DNA of 7,622 bases from the NCBI GenBank assembly GCA_002431805.1, contig DJEE01000163.1:749-8370 (forward strand), written 5' to 3'. The notes under the pieces are model-generated. The model was not told where the DNA came from. It saw nothing but the letters and a program-made list of their open reading frames with translations, and searched no databases. Shown here in pieces: positions 6,495-7,622 of this stretch. Every line of letters starts with the position of its first letter. The first letter of the stretch is position 1. A program made the position numbers and the translations under genes. This stretch comes from Eggerthellaceae bacterium UBA5906 (GTDB lineage: Bacteria > Actinomycetota > Coriobacteriia > Coriobacteriales > Eggerthellaceae).

Positions 6495-7206
6495 ACTCTC
6501 GTACAGTATGCAAATCTCCCTGATCAGAAAGCCTCTCTGTTTTCAGGAGCTCGCTTAAGAATTCGATATCCTCTCGGACGAACGCATGGACGAACCCGGC
6601 CCACAGCTGGTAGAACCCGGAAACCGCCGCCTTTTCGACACGTTGCGCAAACAGCCCGGACCACGCGCCTACGTGCTCGACGAGGAAGCGGCGCTGAGTG
6701 GCCAGGCACCCTTGCGCCGACTCGCTGTCGCCGCGCGCGACGGCGTCGGCCTCGCGCGCGCACAGCTCCTTCATAAAGGACAGCTCGAAATACAAGCTGT
6801 CCTCGGGAACCTTTCTCCCGCCCTCGATTGCAAAACCGTGCCTCGCGTAAAACTCGCGGACCTGCTCGGTCTGCTCGGTGAACAGGCGACTGGGATAGCC
6901 CAGATACACAGATTCGTAATACGGGGCTAGCGGAGGACGGGGACCCACGAACAGCTCGGCGTATTCGGACGCCACGCGCACGCGCACGCGCTCGAAGTCG
7001 GCGTCGGCGTAGGATGCCAGCCCATCGAGCAGCGCGCGCTCTGACGCCCTCGCGCACGGAGCCCCCGCCGTCTCATGCGCCGCATCCACAAGCTGCTCAA
7101 GCTCACCCGCGCTCGGCGCATCCGAGAACACGGCCGAAGCAAGCTCGTACAGCCCGCCACGGTATCGGGCGAAGCTCGGCGCTTCCTGTTTATTTTGCCT
7201 AGCCAT
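6493..7206 (-). CDS. TorD/DmsD-family reductase maturation chaperone
   Basis: Cytoplasmic chaperone that binds the catalytic subunit of a molybdopterin reductase during cofactor insertion, usually before Tat export. At 237 residues it fits the all-helical TorD/NarJ superfamily (200-230 typical). Visible signatures are YAELFVGPRPPLAPYYESVY, matching the family's F-x-G-P-x-x-x-x-P-Y/W segment (about residues 76-95); PEDSLYFELSFMKEL, the conserved E-x-x-x-F-M helix; FLVEHVGAWSGLFAQRV, the H-x-x-x-W helix; and FYQLWAGFVHAFV near the C-terminus. The frame is open much further upstream to 7587, but that extension overlaps the iron-sulfur gene out of frame. The ATG at 7206 with GGAGGG seven bases upstream is the true start. 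It lies 20 bp after the iron-sulfur gene and 10 bp before the membrane anchor gene. The B-chaperone-C order ties it to this reductase. Confidence 0.9.
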   Translation of the reverse strand: MARQNKQEAPSFARYRGGLYELASAVFSDAPSAGELEQLVDAAHETAGAPCARASERALLDGLASYADADFERVRVRVASEYAELFVGPRPPLAPYYESVYLGYPSRLFTEQTEQVREFYARHGFAIEGGRKVPEDSLYFELSFMKELCAREADAVARGDSESAQGCLATQRRFLVEHVGAWSGLFAQRVEKAAVSGFYQLWAGFVHAFVREDIEFLSELLKTERLSDQGDLHTVRE

Positions 7207-7211
7207 CTCAT

Positions 7212-7217
7212 CCCTCC
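7212..7217 (-). promoter_or_regulatory. Ribosome binding site that fixes the chaperone start
   Basis: GGAGGG on the minus strand, five bases before the ATG at 7206, in the 20-bp gap after the iron-sulfur gene. It selects this ATG over the long upstream extension of the same frame. Confidence 0.8.
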
Positions 7218-7226
7218 GACTCAAAG

Positions 7227-7622
7227 TTACGAAATGGGGATAAAGCGCATGTTGGGACCGGTCCGTTCGTACTTGAAGCCAATCCCTTCGGCGACGCCGC
7301 CCTGAGCCTCGAGAGCATCGATTGGGCCGTACGTCAAGACCTTCACCGGGCAGGCGGCAACGCACGCGGGCTCGTCGCCCGCATCGAGCCGCGCGGCGCA
7401 GAAGTCGCACTTGACCATCGTTCCCGTCTGCTCGTTTTTCTGCGGAGCGCCATAGGGGCACGCCATCTTGCATGCAAAGCAGCCGATGCATACGCTCGGG
7501 TCGTGCACGACGATGCCGTCCTCCCTTTTCTGCAGTGCGGTCGTAGGGCACGCCGCCACGCACGCGGGATTGTCGCAATGGTTGCAAGACATCGTCAAAA
7601 ACGGCCCCAAAACCTCAACTTC
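7227..7622 (-). CDS. dmsB: DmsB-like four-cluster iron-sulfur subunit (5' partial)
   Basis: Electron-transfer subunit carrying [4Fe-4S] clusters between the membrane anchor and the catalytic subunit. The last 131 residues are visible; the frame is open to the window edge, so the TTG at 7610 and the ATG at 7592 are internal. Three of the four expected cysteine groups are present: CNHCDNPACVAACP (visible residues 13-26), CIGCFACKMACPYGAPQ (45-61) and CDFC...CVAACP (72-92, eleven residues between the halves). The missing first CxxCxxCxxxCP group must lie off the right edge, along with the usual catalytic subunit gene. The tail FKYERTGPNMRFIPIS resembles the DmsB C-terminus (TKPNIVIKP-like). E. 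coli DmsB has 205 residues, so about 70 are outside. It ends at TAA 7227-7229, 20 bp before the chaperone. The symbol is at family level only. Confidence 0.92.
   Translation of the reverse strand, partial: EVEVLGPFLTMSCNHCDNPACVAACPTTALQKREDGIVVHDPSVCIGCFACKMACPYGAPQKNEQTGTMVKCDFCAARLDAGDEPACVAACPVKVLTYGPIDALEAQGGVAEGIGFKYERTGPNMRFIPIS

Noticed and set aside
7207..7587. Long N-terminal extension of the chaperone frame
   Set aside because: It overlaps the DmsB-like cysteine motifs in another frame, and a strong GGAGGG site marks the ATG at 7206 as the start.
1..7622. CRISPR arrays, insertion sequences or att sites as the cause of the decay
   Set aside because: No regularly spaced repeats, transposase motifs or flanking terminal repeats are visible; the lesions are point changes and small deletions.

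Overview
The gene content suggests a gut-type anaerobic actinomycete of the Coriobacteriia, most likely Eggerthellaceae. The window has fairly GC-rich coding DNA, a DmsB-TorD-DmsC reductase module of a kind abundant in that family, a SPASM-type radical SAM gene, and TTG or GTG as possible starts. This assignment is inference from gene content and style; no marker gene is present.

Layout. (1) Positions 3-974 (+) hold a nearly complete, intact D-2-hydroxyacid dehydrogenase of the C-terminal-binding-protein type, cut at its 5' end by the window edge. (2) Positions about 978-5220 (+) hold a five-gene cassette: MerR-family regulator, radical SAM/SPASM enzyme, lipoprotein substrate-binding protein, FecCD-type permease and FecE-type ATPase. 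Every member is damaged. I can thread the ancestral protein through each by allowing single-base indels, premature stops and internal deletions. (3) Positions 5221-5726 are non-coding and contain a forward terminator, an AT-rich stretch with a perfect 7-bp inverted repeat, and a terminator for the minus strand. (4) Positions 5727-7622 (-) hold an intact reductase module read right to left: a DmsB-like iron-sulfur subunit (5' end outside the window), a TorD-like chaperone and a DmsC-like membrane anchor, tightly spaced and probably translationally coupled.

How the genes work together. The ancestral cassette looks like a regulated uptake and processing unit. The regulator would control import of a metal chelate or tetrapyrrole by the binding protein, permease and ATPase, with a radical SAM enzyme related to the NirJ/AhbC/AhbD/PqqE group acting on the ligand or a related cofactor. 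In this genome the unit appears to be dead: at least nine probable frameshifts, three premature stops in conserved reading frames, a charge-reversing change in the radical SAM GGE motif, and two internal deletions that remove core parts of the permease and binding protein. The reductase module should encode electron transfer from membrane menaquinol, through the anchor and the iron-sulfur subunit, to a molybdopterin catalytic subunit expected just beyond the right edge; its substrate cannot be told from this window.

Main caveat: several indels lie in short homopolymers, so some could be sequencing errors. The premature stops, the deletions and the clean flanking genes argue that most of the decay is real.
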